In this document: positions 1-9,995 of the stretch, in pieces
How the letters are laid out: each line of letters begins with the position of its first letter
How positions within the stretch are numbered: the stretch's first letter is position 1
Assembly: GCA_029936935.1 (NCBI GenBank)
Contig: JAPYRQ010000003.1
Span: 1 to 62,327 of the forward strand
Reading direction: 5' to 3'
DNA: 62,327 bases
Origin: Dehalococcoidia bacterium
Lineage (GTDB): Bacteria > Chloroflexota > Dehalococcoidia > Lucifugimonadales > UBA1127
Notes under the pieces: model-generated
The model's database searches: none
Seen by the model: only the letters and a program-made list of their open reading frames with translations
Told to the model about the DNA's origin: nothing
Position numbers and translations under genes: made by a program

Positions 1-585
1 GGTTATCAGGATGTCCACATCCCGGACGCATTCTTCGGCGGAATTCACCGCAACCACGTCCAGTCCATGTACCTCACGCATTTCTGCAGCGAAGGCTTCC
101 CGCTTCTCAGCGGAGCGACTGTACGCCTTCACATGGGAAATCGTACGGACTTCGTTCATCGCAGTTATCTGCGCCCTGGCTTCCCAGCCTGAGCCGATGA
201 TGCCGATGGTGGAGGCGTCCTCACGAGCCATGAACTTGGTGGCTACGCCGCTGACGGCACCCGTCCGTATCTGGCCCAAGTCTCTGGCTTCAACAATGGC
301 CTCCAACCCGCCCAGTTCCAGGTCGTACAGCATGACCAGGTAGCGTGTCCTGGTAGGCGCGTTCGGCCTGCGATCGCTGCCGTAAGTCTTCATACCATAG
401 ACGCCGAACCCGTGGGCAATGCCGAACACTGTCCTATGCATGCCTTTGGGAAGCGGCAGATGTGTGCGAGGAAGATTGATTGCCTGCCCTACAGCCTCGT
501 CACGGAACACCTTCTCCGTCAACTCGATGCATTCGTTCATGGGAAGTAGGTTTCTTACATCGTCGTTACTTAGGTATATCGTCAT
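1..585 (-). CDS. ornithine cyclodeaminase / mu-crystallin family protein, truncated by window start
   Basis: Reverse-strand reading frame is open from ATG at 585 to the window edge: MTIYLSNDDVRNLLPMNECIELTEKVFRDEAVG...GAVSGVATKFMAREDASTIGIIGSGWEARAQ. It has the Rossmann GSGWEA motif. It is missing from the ORF track because its stop lies outside the window. Confidence 0.85.
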   Translation of the reverse strand, partial: MTIYLSNDDVRNLLPMNECIELTEKVFRDEAVGQAINLPRTHLPLPKGMHRTVFGIAHGFGVYGMKTYGSDRRPNAPTRTRYLVMLYDLELGGLEAIVEARDLGQIRTGAVSGVATKFMAREDASTIGIIGSGWEARAQITAMNEVRTISHVKAYSRSAEKREAFAAEMREVHGLDVVAVNSAEECVRDVDILIT

Positions 586-759
586 CGCACTCTCCTGAAA
601 CAGAATGGATTAGGGGGTTGGGATTGGCCTGCCACAGTATAGGGTCAGCGGCACAGTGTCGCAATCAGGAAGCTAGCTGCCTCGCGTAGCTGGGTATGCT
701 ATAGTGGTTTCCAGCCCGTTTTTACCTTGTGGTTACGTGGCTATGGGGAGGATAGTACC

Positions 760-2040
760 TTGCTTACACCAGAGGAAAACAAGCTTGTAACAGAGATTGG
801 TCCAGACACGCCCATGGGTGATCTCTTCCGTAGATTCTGGGTCCCTGTATTCCATGCCCGAGAGCTAGTTGATCCCGATGGTGCACCTGCTCGTACCAGG
901 TTACTGGGTGAGCACATTGTGGGGTTTCGAGACACCAGTGGGCGGCTTGGCATCCTTGAAGCGGCATGTCCGCATCGCGGCGTCGACCTCTCCTACGGCG
1001 TCAACGAGGAAAACGGCCTTCGCTGCGGCCGATGTGGCTGGAAGTTTGACGTAGAGGGCAACATCCTAGATATGCCCTACGAGCCTGATGCTGAAAGCCT
1101 GATGAAGACCATTAAGGCTGTGACATACGGCGTACAGGAGTGGGGCGGCCTCATCTGGGCTTATATGGGTCCGAAAGAGGAGTCCCCGGAACGTCCCGAG
1201 TTTGAGTGGGGTCAACTGCCGGAAGACCATCGATACATCTCCAAGTTCGTCCAGGAGTGCAACTACCTCCAGGGCCTTGAGGGTGGCATAGACAGTTCAC
1301 GCATCTCCTTCTTGTACGACATGCTCTTCGGTGACCCGCCGACGGTTGAGACTACTGCCGACCACCTGGTGCAGGGGATAGAAGGGACTCGTAAAAAAGA
1401 GAAATCCCAGTCCGTGTCAATCAAGACCACTGACTATGGCCTGATGGTCGCCGCTTCTATCGATGAAGGTCAGGAGACTAACGACTGGCAGGTCAACCAG
1501 TGGATGATGCCTTTCTACACCACTCCAAAGCCAGAAGGCGACGGATTGCTGGGCTGTCTGGCGTGGGTTCCCGTAGACGACAAGAACACGATGGTCTATG
1601 TCATTACCTACCACCCGAACAGGCCTATGACTGAAGAAGAGCTTGAGACCCGCAAGGCCGGAGGCGGTAACCACCCTGAACTCAATGAAGGCACATACAA
1701 GCGCAAACGCAACAAGGAAAACGGCTACATGATTGAGCGGAAAACCAGTGGGGCAAACCCCCTGGCCACAATCTCCAACGAGTTTGAACTGGCGTTGGTG
1801 CTAGAAGAGAGCATGGGCGCTATTGTCGATCGAACCAAAGAGCAGCTTGACCCCAACGACATTGCAATCATGGAAACGCGCAGGATACTGATGAAGTCCG
1901 CCATCGATCTGAGAGAGGGCACCGAGCCCGCTGCTGCCCACAACGGCGCTGCATACAACGTACGAGCGTCATCGCCTGTGTTGAAGCGGGATGCGTCCAT
2001 TGATCAGGTCGAGGACAAGCCCATTCCTGAACGCGAATAG
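760..2040 (+). CDS. Rieske oxygenase-family protein with degenerate metal sites (putative pseudoenzyme)
   Basis: Full-length similarity to the paralogs at 25153, 26541 and 27884. Probable TTG start at 760 (MLTPEENKLVTEIG, matching paralog N-termini) preceded by GGGGAGGA. Track ORF is 727-2040. Confidence 0.85.
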   Translation: MLTPEENKLVTEIGPDTPMGDLFRRFWVPVFHARELVDPDGAPARTRLLGEHIVGFRDTSGRLGILEAACPHRGVDLSYGVNEENGLRCGRCGWKFDVEGNILDMPYEPDAESLMKTIKAVTYGVQEWGGLIWAYMGPKEESPERPEFEWGQLPEDHRYISKFVQECNYLQGLEGGIDSSRISFLYDMLFGDPPTVETTADHLVQGIEGTRKKEKSQSVSIKTTDYGLMVAASIDEGQETNDWQVNQWMMPFYTTPKPEGDGLLGCLAWVPVDDKNTMVYVITYHPNRPMTEEELETRKAGGGNHPELNEGTYKRKRNKENGYMIERKTSGANPLATISNEFELALVLEESMGAIVDRTKEQLDPNDIAIMETRRILMKSAIDLREGTEPAAAHNGAAYNVRASSPVLKRDASIDQVEDKPIPERE

Positions 2041-2133
2041 TACGTCGCACGATCCGATATATATCCCACGATACAAGGATGTACCTGTGCCCAGCACCAG
2101 TGAGATGACTACACGGATTCATGTGATCCAACC

Positions 2134-3471
2134 ATGACCTCGGACAACAGCGTGCGGCCCAATACGCCCCACTTCTTCTACGGCTGGGTAGTCGTTGCCA
2201 CAGCATTCTTGGTCAACGTGGTTGCTGCTCCGATGAACGCTGTGGTTGTAGCCTTCTTCGTTGGCCCCTTAAGCGAGGATCTGGGTGTAAGCCGTAGTGC
2301 CATTGCGTGGGCTTTGACCTTCCGCATCGCCGTTGCAGGACTTACCGGCCCGTTCATGGGACCGCTCATAGACAAGCATGGCTCCCGGTGGTTGGGCGCC
2401 ATTGCCGGTGTGTATACGGGAGCCACTCTCATCGGCCTCTATTTTGTGGATAGTATCTGGATCCTTTACTTGATGTTCGGCCTTTCCGGACTTATGGGGT
2501 TCGGCGCCCCCGGCGGCAGCCTGCTCATCACAGTCCCTGTTGCCAAGTGGTTCGTCATTCGTAGAGGCCGCGCTATGGCGATTGCAACTGCTGGTGCGCC
2601 TTTGGGGACAGTGGCCGGGATTTTCATAGCCCAAGCCTTAATCCACAGCATCGGTTGGCGTGGAGCCTGGGTGGTGTTTGGCCTTGGCTTGTGGGCGGTC
2701 ATGGTGCCTTTATTTGCCGTCTTCATGCGAAGGACACCGGAAGACCTGGGCCTGAAGCCGGATGGAGCTGTTGAAGAGCCCTCCAGCGATAACGTATCGG
2801 TTGGAGGCCATGCGACTGTTTCTCAAGAGGTGGATTGGCCTCTGCGGACGGTATTGCGAACCCGGGTCATGTGGATGCTGGTAGTGGCCTTTGGAATCAA
2901 CCAGTTCGTGGGATCGGGCACGTTGCTGCACAGGGTTGGGTCATTTGAGGCTGACGGCCTGTCAGACGGCGTGATAAGTGTGGGTATCGCTGTTGAGCCC
3001 TTCACATTCCTTATTATGGCCCTGGTGTTCGGTATGGTCATTGAACGGGCTGTACCCCGGTTTATCGGTGCCCTGGGCCTCGCCTTCATGTCAATATCCA
3101 TCCTGCCCATGCTGTTCTTTGTGGATGGTCAGAACTACTTCATCTTCATCCATAGCATCATGTGGGGCATGGGAGCTGGGGCTGGCATGAACTTCATGAA
3201 TGTCGTTTGGCCCAGCTACTTCGGTCGGAAACACCTGGGGTCGATTCGGGGATTCATCCTGCCGATTACCATTCTGGCGGGGGGCCTTGGTGCGCCGATG
3301 TATGGCTACATCATCGATCACTGGGGCGGGTATTCCATGGCCTGGTCGATTACGCTTATTTCGATGAGTGTTTCTGGAACCCTCTACCTTTTTGCCAGTC
3401 CACCAAAACCCAAAGAGAGCGCAGCCCAGGAAGCAAGCGGTGAATCCGGGCAATCTACCCTTCTGGAGTAA
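2134..3471 (+). CDS. MFS transporter (monocarboxylate/oxalate-formate antiporter-like)
   Basis: 445 aa, about 12 hydrophobic segments, MFS-type motif GPLIDKHGSRW. Confidence 0.85.
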   Translation: MTSDNSVRPNTPHFFYGWVVVATAFLVNVVAAPMNAVVVAFFVGPLSEDLGVSRSAIAWALTFRIAVAGLTGPFMGPLIDKHGSRWLGAIAGVYTGATLIGLYFVDSIWILYLMFGLSGLMGFGAPGGSLLITVPVAKWFVIRRGRAMAIATAGAPLGTVAGIFIAQALIHSIGWRGAWVVFGLGLWAVMVPLFAVFMRRTPEDLGLKPDGAVEEPSSDNVSVGGHATVSQEVDWPLRTVLRTRVMWMLVVAFGINQFVGSGTLLHRVGSFEADGLSDGVISVGIAVEPFTFLIMALVFGMVIERAVPRFIGALGLAFMSISILPMLFFVDGQNYFIFIHSIMWGMGAGAGMNFMNVVWPSYFGRKHLGSIRGFILPITILAGGLGAPMYGYIIDHWGGYSMAWSITLISMSVSGTLYLFASPPKPKESAAQEASGESGQSTLLE

Positions 3472-4609
3472 CCGTTCCCGCCTCTATCCAGAAGGTTGCT
3501 ACAGCGTCCTGTAATTCGTCCGGTTGCCGCTCGCCATCCACCATCGTCACCAAGGCTTGCTCAGCGTTGCATGCGGCTTCCAGCACTTTAAGCTGTCGCG
3601 CTTCATCAAGCTCTGAGAGGACATCGTCCAGCAGCAGTATCGGCTCCTCGCCAAGGATTTCTGTCAGATAGCCCGCCTCGGCCAACCGTAGTGACAACGC
3701 CACCGTTCGTATTTGCCCGCGAGAGCCATACTGGCTGACGTTCACATCGCCCACGGTCGTCCGTAGCTCGTCCCTGTGCGGGCCGACCAGGGTCTGTGCC
3801 ATCTGTACCTCGCGAGTGCGTACAGAGACGAGCCGCTCTGCGATGTAGGTGGCAACCTCTTCCGGTGTGCCTTGTTGCTCTATTGAAGGTTCGTAGGTGA
3901 CGACGAGTGCTCCGTCCTCCGCTGCCATGGATTCGTATGCTTCTGACGCCATCGGCGACAAAGCCGCCATTGCTGTGCGACGTCGGTTGGTGATGCTTGC
4001 GCCGTGTTGGCTGAGTTCATCGTTCCAGAAGATGAGCTCGTCTTGCCCGGCCTGACCCTCGCGTATACGTTTGAGTAGCTGGTTTCGCTGAATCATGACC
4101 TTCTGATAGCGCTGCAGGACTTTGATGTACTCCCTGTCCACCTGAGACAGGAGCACGTCCATGTACCTACGCCGGTTCGATGGTGAGCCACTAATAAGAC
4201 TGAGGTCATCTGCAGAGAAGAGCACCGCTGCAATCGCTCCAATGGCTTGGGCTGCGGGTTTTGGTAGGCCGTTCACCCGGATTCGCTTCTGATACACCCC
4301 GTTCGGGCTGCCGGCCGGCCCCGGCGCGATGGCCATGTCTACCTGAACCTCTACCTGCTGTCCGTCCTTCCGCTGTGCCGTACCGATAAGCCGTGTGTAC
4401 GGAGTCTCCTGCGCCGCTTCAAACCTGATGACGTCACGCTCGTTCTCGGCGCGAGTGGATTTTGTGAGTGCAAGGAGGTAAATGGCTTCAAGAAGGTTGC
4501 TCTTACCCTGGGCATTGGCACCACGGAAAACAGACAACCCTGGACTGAGGTCCAGTTCCGTGTCCGCGTAGTTGCGGAAATTTTTGAGGCTTAGATGTGA
4601 TAAATACAT
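3455..4609 (-). CDS. recF: DNA replication/repair protein RecF
   Basis: MYLSHLSLKNFRNYADTELDLSPGLSVFRGANAQGKSNLLEAIYLLA (Walker A) and LLLDDVLSELDEAR. Start set at the internal Met (4609). Confidence 0.93.
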   Translation of the reverse strand: MYLSHLSLKNFRNYADTELDLSPGLSVFRGANAQGKSNLLEAIYLLALTKSTRAENERDVIRFEAAQETPYTRLIGTAQRKDGQQVEVQVDMAIAPGPAGSPNGVYQKRIRVNGLPKPAAQAIGAIAAVLFSADDLSLISGSPSNRRRYMDVLLSQVDREYIKVLQRYQKVMIQRNQLLKRIREGQAGQDELIFWNDELSQHGASITNRRRTAMAALSPMASEAYESMAAEDGALVVTYEPSIEQQGTPEEVATYIAERLVSVRTREVQMAQTLVGPHRDELRTTVGDVNVSQYGSRGQIRTVALSLRLAEAGYLTEILGEEPILLLDDVLSELDEARQLKVLEAACNAEQALVTMVDGERQPDELQDAVATFWIEAGTVTPEG

Positions 4610-4967
4610 TGCGTCCGTAGGCCTTTTAGCAGTGGCAAAAACTGACGGTATAACAGACCACGGGTATTCTAGCAGTAACGGGGCTTCCACGATTGATCTA
4701 CACTCGTGATTTGGGGCAGAAACTGCGTCGAAATTCGTAAAAACACGATAGGCATAGCTTCAAAGAGGTGTGCTATACTCCGTTTGTGCCCATGTGGCGT
4801 GGGCAGTAACTAGCATTGAATATCGGAGGTTGAGCCTCCGTGAATTCATCCCTCCAATCCAGCGTGTCTCGCTTTTTAAAAGGAGACACATAAGAGTAAA
4901 GGGGTGCAGTTTTGGGATTAACAGGGCAGGGCTACCGAGTCAGAATTTGTAAGACAAGGTGGTTGCT

Positions 4968-7706
4968 ATGACCCTTCGTGATACAACCAAACAGACCCAG
5001 TGGGTCTACTCTTTTCAATCGGCAGACGGTAGCCAGCGCAACCTCCTAGGTGGCAAAGGAGCGGGCCTGGCAGATATGACCGCTGCTGACCTTCCTGTCC
5101 CCCCTGGTTTCATTATCACCACAGAAGCCTGCCGCTCCTACTATGAATCCAGTAAGACCATGGCCGATGAGATGTGGGCCCAGACCTTGGAGGCTATGCA
5201 GGAACTGGAGCACACCACCGGGCGGTTCTTAGGAGTCCCTTCCAATCCCCTTCTGGTCTCCGTTCGTTCAGGCTCCTCGGTCTCCATGCCCGGCATGATG
5301 GACACGGTTTTGAACCTTGGCTTGAACCAGAGCGTCGCTGACGGCATCGCACGGCGTTCAGGGAACCCACGGTTCGCCCTCGACCTCTATCGACGCTTCA
5401 TCCAGATGTTCGGCAACGTCGTCCTTGGCATTGAAACCAAGCACTTCGATGTAGTTCGGGAGGCGATCGAGAAGGAGGCTGGCGTCAAACTGGCCTCGGA
5501 ACTGTCGCCGGAAGCATTGCAGCGCCTCATTAATGAATACAAAGTAGTGGTCAAAAACGAGACCGGGGAAAACTTCCCGGACACACCTAAATTCCAGTTG
5601 GAACAGGCCATCCGTGCAGTGTTCGAGAGTTGGGACACGCGCAGAGCCATAGACTATCGTAACTTCAACAATATCCCTCATAACCTGTATACCGCCGTCA
5701 ACATCGTCGCCATGGTCTTTGGCAACATGGATGACACAAGCGGCACAGGCGTACTGTTCACCAGAGACCCCTCCACCGGGGAGAAGAAGCTCTACGGAGA
5801 GTACCTGATAAACGCCCAGGGTGAAGATGTTGTGGCGGGTATTGCCACCCCTCAGAAGATAGCCCAACTCCAACAGCAAATGCCAGAGGTCTATACCCAA
5901 CTGGATCAGATGGCCATGCAACTTGAGCAGCACTATCGTGACGCCCAGGATGTCGAGTTTACAGTGGAGCAAGGTAAGCTCTACCTTCTACAGACTCGAG
6001 GGGCCAAACGCAGCGCGAAGTCTGCTATCAAGATGGCTGTAGATATGTTTGAAGAAGGTCTGATAACCAAGGAAGAAGCCCTGATGCGGGTTGAACCCGA
6101 GCAGATTTATCAACTCCTTCTGCCACGCCTTGATGAAAGCGCCAAAGAAGCGGCGAAGGACGCCGACCGACTCATAACAGTTGGCCTGGGCGCATCGCCT
6201 GGTGGAGCCACTGGAAAGGCCGTCTTCACTGCCGACGAAGCCGCAGCGCAGGGCAAACTCGGAGTTAGCGTCATCCTTATCCGACCAGAGACCAGCCCTG
6301 ACGATGTCCACGGCCTTATTGCCTCCGTCGGTGTGCTTACCGCAAGAGGAGGCGCAACCAGCCACGCCGCTGTGGTAGCTCGTGGGTTGGGCAAGCCCTG
6401 TGTCGCAGGAGCAGAGACGCTTGATGTCCGGCCGGATGAAGGCGTTCTCCGTTGCGGCGACGTCACTATCAACGCAGGCGATGAGATCAGCATCGATGGC
6501 TCGACTGGCGAAGTATTCATCGGCGGAATCGCTACCCTGGCACCGTCGGTCAACGACGATTCCGACCTTGTGACGCTTCTTGAGTGGGCCGACGAGACCA
6601 AACGTCTGGGCGTATGGGCCAACGCAGATTACCCAAGGGATGCGGAAATGGCCGTTGCCTTTGGCGCGGAGGGGATTGGCCTCTGTCGGACGGAGCACAT
6701 GTTCTTTGAGCCGGAGCGTCTCGCACTGGTGCGAGAGATGATGCTTGCTGCTCATGCAACCATTGCCATCCAAGAGGGTGAAGAGGCACAAAAGCGCTAT
6801 GAGAGTTCATTGGCCGAGTTGGAGAAGCTCCAGATTGACGACTTTGAGGGAATCCTTCGCGCTATGGCGGGGAAGCCCGTAGTCATCCGTTTGCTGGACC
6901 CGCCGATGCATGAGTTCCTTCCCCCCTATGAAGAGTTGCTTGCTGAAGTGATTGAGCTTCGCATCAAAGGCACCGATCCCGAAGAGCTTAAAGAGCGTGA
7001 GAATCTGCTTAGTGCCGTCAATGAAATGCGTGAGACCAACCCAATGATCGGGATGCGGGGTTGTCGCCTTGGCCTGGTCTACCCGGAGATCTACATCATG
7101 CAGGTTCGGGCAATCATGACCGCAGCCACACAGGTTGCATCGGAAGGGTTGCAGGTGTGCCCGGAAATCATGATTCCATTGGTGAGCCATACCAATGAAT
7201 TCCAGTCACTGAGAGATACTTTAGAGGCCACCATACAAACTTACAGGGATGCCACAGGAAGCACACAGACGTACAGCATTGGCACGATGATTGAACTGCC
7301 TAGAGCTGCGCTGACTGCCGACCAGATAGCCAAGTCCGCTGAGTTCTTTAGCTTTGGCACCAATGACCTGACACAGAACACGTTCGGGTTTAGCCGCGAC
7401 GACGTTGAGACGAAGTTCCTCATGCGCTATCAGGAAGCAGGGATTCTGAAAGAGAACCCGTTCCAGGTTGTGGATGAAGAGGGTGTCGGCCAACTTATCC
7501 GAATGGCGTGTGCGTTGGGTCGTGGGGCACGCAGCGATATCTCGTTGGGCGTTTGTGGTGAGCACGGTGGTGACCCCAAGAGCATTGAGTTCTTCAACAC
7601 CCTGCCGCTGGATTACGTTAGCTGCTCTCCCTACCGGGTGCCGGTAGCACGGTTGGCAGCTGCCAGAGCAGAGTTGAAGCAGAACGCGGCTAAGGGTGGC
7701 GAATAG
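4968..7706 (+). CDS. ppdK: pyruvate, phosphate dikinase
   Basis: ~912 aa with LLGGKGAGLADM, GGATSHAAVVARGLGKPCVAG and the PEP-utilizer C-terminal domain GMRGCRLG. Confidence 0.97.
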   Translation: MTLRDTTKQTQWVYSFQSADGSQRNLLGGKGAGLADMTAADLPVPPGFIITTEACRSYYESSKTMADEMWAQTLEAMQELEHTTGRFLGVPSNPLLVSVRSGSSVSMPGMMDTVLNLGLNQSVADGIARRSGNPRFALDLYRRFIQMFGNVVLGIETKHFDVVREAIEKEAGVKLASELSPEALQRLINEYKVVVKNETGENFPDTPKFQLEQAIRAVFESWDTRRAIDYRNFNNIPHNLYTAVNIVAMVFGNMDDTSGTGVLFTRDPSTGEKKLYGEYLINAQGEDVVAGIATPQKIAQLQQQMPEVYTQLDQMAMQLEQHYRDAQDVEFTVEQGKLYLLQTRGAKRSAKSAIKMAVDMFEEGLITKEEALMRVEPEQIYQLLLPRLDESAKEAAKDADRLITVGLGASPGGATGKAVFTADEAAAQGKLGVSVILIRPETSPDDVHGLIASVGVLTARGGATSHAAVVARGLGKPCVAGAETLDVRPDEGVLRCGDVTINAGDEISIDGSTGEVFIGGIATLAPSVNDDSDLVTLLEWADETKRLGVWANADYPRDAEMAVAFGAEGIGLCRTEHMFFEPERLALVREMMLAAHATIAIQEGEEAQKRYESSLAELEKLQIDDFEGILRAMAGKPVVIRLLDPPMHEFLPPYEELLAEVIELRIKGTDPEELKERENLLSAVNEMRETNPMIGMRGCRLGLVYPEIYIMQVRAIMTAATQVASEGLQVCPEIMIPLVSHTNEFQSLRDTLEATIQTYRDATGSTQTYSIGTMIELPRAALTADQIAKSAEFFSFGTNDLTQNTFGFSRDDVETKFLMRYQEAGILKENPFQVVDEEGVGQLIRMACALGRGARSDISLGVCGEHGGDPKSIEFFNTLPLDYVSCSPYRVPVARLAAARAELKQNAAKGGE

Positions 7707-7740
7707 CGGCGGGCTCCGCAAAAGAGGCTCCCGCCGCCTG
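7706..7740. terminator. hairpin between convergent genes
   Basis: gcggcggg...cccgccgc inverted repeat between the ppdK stop and the stop of the gene at 7749. Confidence 0.5.
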
Positions 7741-7748
7741 ATTCTCCA

Positions 7749-9905
7749 CTAGTTTTTCTCTTTGTCCTTGCCCTCGTCTTCTGAAGACTCAGCGTCGTCT
7801 GACGTAGCATTGCCTTCGCTGCTATCCGCAGAAGACTCGTCTTCGCCTTCGTCCGTAGGTTGGGTGGGGAACAGGGAGTCTTCCTTTTCACCCAGGTTGT
7901 CTTCAGCTTCTCTCAGCATGTCAGCTACTGACTCCGGCTCAGGTGGTAGCATGTTCTCTTTTCCGGGTGTCCTGATGTGGGACCCGCCTCCACCAATGAT
8001 CGAGAACACCACGGAGCCACCCATGACCACACCGCCTACGAGCAGCAAGATCATTGCTCGACTCTTCACACCATCGAAGAATGCATCACCTACCTGGAGG
8101 CCGGTATCGTAGGCCTTTTCTAGAACAATGGCCTCCAACTGGTCTTCAGCATCTGCAACACGTTCAATCTTTTCTTTTTCCAACTCATCTTTTGCAATAG
8201 AGTCATAGAGAGGTCCACTGGCTACAAAAACCAACAACGCTGAAACAAACAGGGAACCGGCGGCCCAACCCAGCTTGGTTATCCACTTACGGCCACCAAT
8301 GAAGCCGGTCATGCCTAACATGACTAGTGACAAGAGCGGCAATCCTAGGCTCCATGACCGGGCACGGTCAATATAGCCTCTGGTATCGTTAAAATCCTCT
8401 ATGTCCTCGCTATAGCTCAGGTCGTCAACGTCATAAACGAGTTCCAGGAGGTCGTCCTTTGTCCAGTTCCAGCCGTCCCGGATGGTCTCTCGTATGTAGT
8501 CCAGGTCATCCAGTGAGGATTGATCCATAACCTTGGGGAGATCAGTTTCATTGAATGACCAGCCGTTTTTAACAGCCATCCGTACATCATCCAGGGTTTT
8601 AGCAGACTCAGTTCCACTGATGGTTGCCAGAAGATCCTCTTTTGTGAAAGTCACGGAGGAAGGCAATTGATCTGTGATGCTCTGACCAAGGAAATCCAGA
8701 GGGTCTATGCCCAGGCCGTCTTGGAGTGCCTCAACGGTCAGGCCGTGTATCGTGCACAGGAGTGACGTGGGATCAGCGACACCCAGGGCTATCTGAATAA
8801 TCTGGGCTGAGGTACAAGCAGGTAGGCTTTCTAAAAGCGCGGTGTATTTCTGGGTCACAGTGCCGGTCAAGATATCAACTGCAGCACCTATTCTGTCTTG
8901 TACAGGCACCGTCACGATGAATCCTTCGCTTGTGCCGGTCAGATACGGGATGATGCCGTTCACTAGATTGTCAGTCTGCTGGGCTACCCATGTCGGAGTC
9001 AGGGCAGCTTCCACTGCCTGACGTATTTCCGGCCTAGTAATCACGACTCCGAGAGGTAGCTCCACCCCATCGACGAGGTATTCGTCCAAGGCTGGATCAA
9101 TGACTTCATCCAGGATGTACGGTTGGAGGTCTACATTCTCCAGAATACGGTTGAACTCCTGCTGGACTGCAACAACCTTATCCTCCAGGGGGATTGTGAA
9201 GGTGAATGTGTCGCTCTTACCTATAAAGTAGGGCCCAACATCGTTTGCGGCCTGTGTCTGTAGCGATTGGAGGAGTTCCGGAGTGATCACTCGCTCCAAG
9301 GACTCAACGGCTTGATTCGCCGTGAGGGATATGCCCAGTGCCAGGTCAATCTCTGTTCCTAATCTGTCTTCAACAGCTTGAGGGATAGTTTCGTCAAAGA
9401 GGGCGGCATGAAGGTCGATACTGTTGAGAAGCTCTTGGATGACTACCAGCGCCACATCAGCACGCTCGGCAAGGCTGACTGTAAGCGAAAGGTCATCGGT
9501 CTCGCCAGTCAAATAGGGGACAGCGTCGTCAATGGCAAGCTCAACTTCGGTCTGAATCCAATCCGGCGGAAGCGTTGCCTGGATTGCTTCGACGATCTCT
9601 TCCGTGGTCAGATTGATGTCCAGCGGTAGGCCGCCGGCTTCTTCAATCTGTTGATCGATAGCGACTGTGAGAGCGTCCGTATAGAGGAAGTTGTAGATAT
9701 CCGCCTCTACTAGCTGATCTTTAAAGAATTGCTCTTCAAGGAACGTATCGTTCACTCGCAAAGACAACAGTGTGACGATCAGCAGGGGAATCATCAGGAC
9801 GCCCAACCCGATTGCTATGAGCCTTCTTACCCAGATTATTTTGCCCCGTACTAATACGAATTTGAACGATTGCGCCATTCTATGGAGATGCTTCCGCACC
9901 GTCAA
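7749..9905 (-). CDS. large exported/membrane-anchored repeat protein of unknown function
   Basis: 718 aa. N-terminal TM (LIAIGLGVLMIPLLIVTLL), three ~95-aa internal repeats, C-terminal TMs and an acidic/Ser tail. Confidence 0.8.
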   Translation of the reverse strand: MTVRKHLHRMAQSFKFVLVRGKIIWVRRLIAIGLGVLMIPLLIVTLLSLRVNDTFLEEQFFKDQLVEADIYNFLYTDALTVAIDQQIEEAGGLPLDINLTTEEIVEAIQATLPPDWIQTEVELAIDDAVPYLTGETDDLSLTVSLAERADVALVVIQELLNSIDLHAALFDETIPQAVEDRLGTEIDLALGISLTANQAVESLERVITPELLQSLQTQAANDVGPYFIGKSDTFTFTIPLEDKVVAVQQEFNRILENVDLQPYILDEVIDPALDEYLVDGVELPLGVVITRPEIRQAVEAALTPTWVAQQTDNLVNGIIPYLTGTSEGFIVTVPVQDRIGAAVDILTGTVTQKYTALLESLPACTSAQIIQIALGVADPTSLLCTIHGLTVEALQDGLGIDPLDFLGQSITDQLPSSVTFTKEDLLATISGTESAKTLDDVRMAVKNGWSFNETDLPKVMDQSSLDDLDYIRETIRDGWNWTKDDLLELVYDVDDLSYSEDIEDFNDTRGYIDRARSWSLGLPLLSLVMLGMTGFIGGRKWITKLGWAAGSLFVSALLVFVASGPLYDSIAKDELEKEKIERVADAEDQLEAIVLEKAYDTGLQVGDAFFDGVKSRAMILLLVGGVVMGGSVVFSIIGGGGSHIRTPGKENMLPPEPESVADMLREAEDNLGEKEDSLFPTQPTDEGEDESSADSSEGNATSDDAESSEDEGKDKEKN

Positions 9906-9995
9906 GGTAACCAGACGCTCCTGGTATACAACGATATTAGGCTATCCAAGGTTGCAAAGACCCCAACAGCATCCCTCTGGCGTAGCTCGTGTAGA

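Noticed and set aside
5988-6791. 267-aa minus-strand ORF, plus others antisense to ppdK
   Set aside because: Shadow ORFs of a conserved coding gene.
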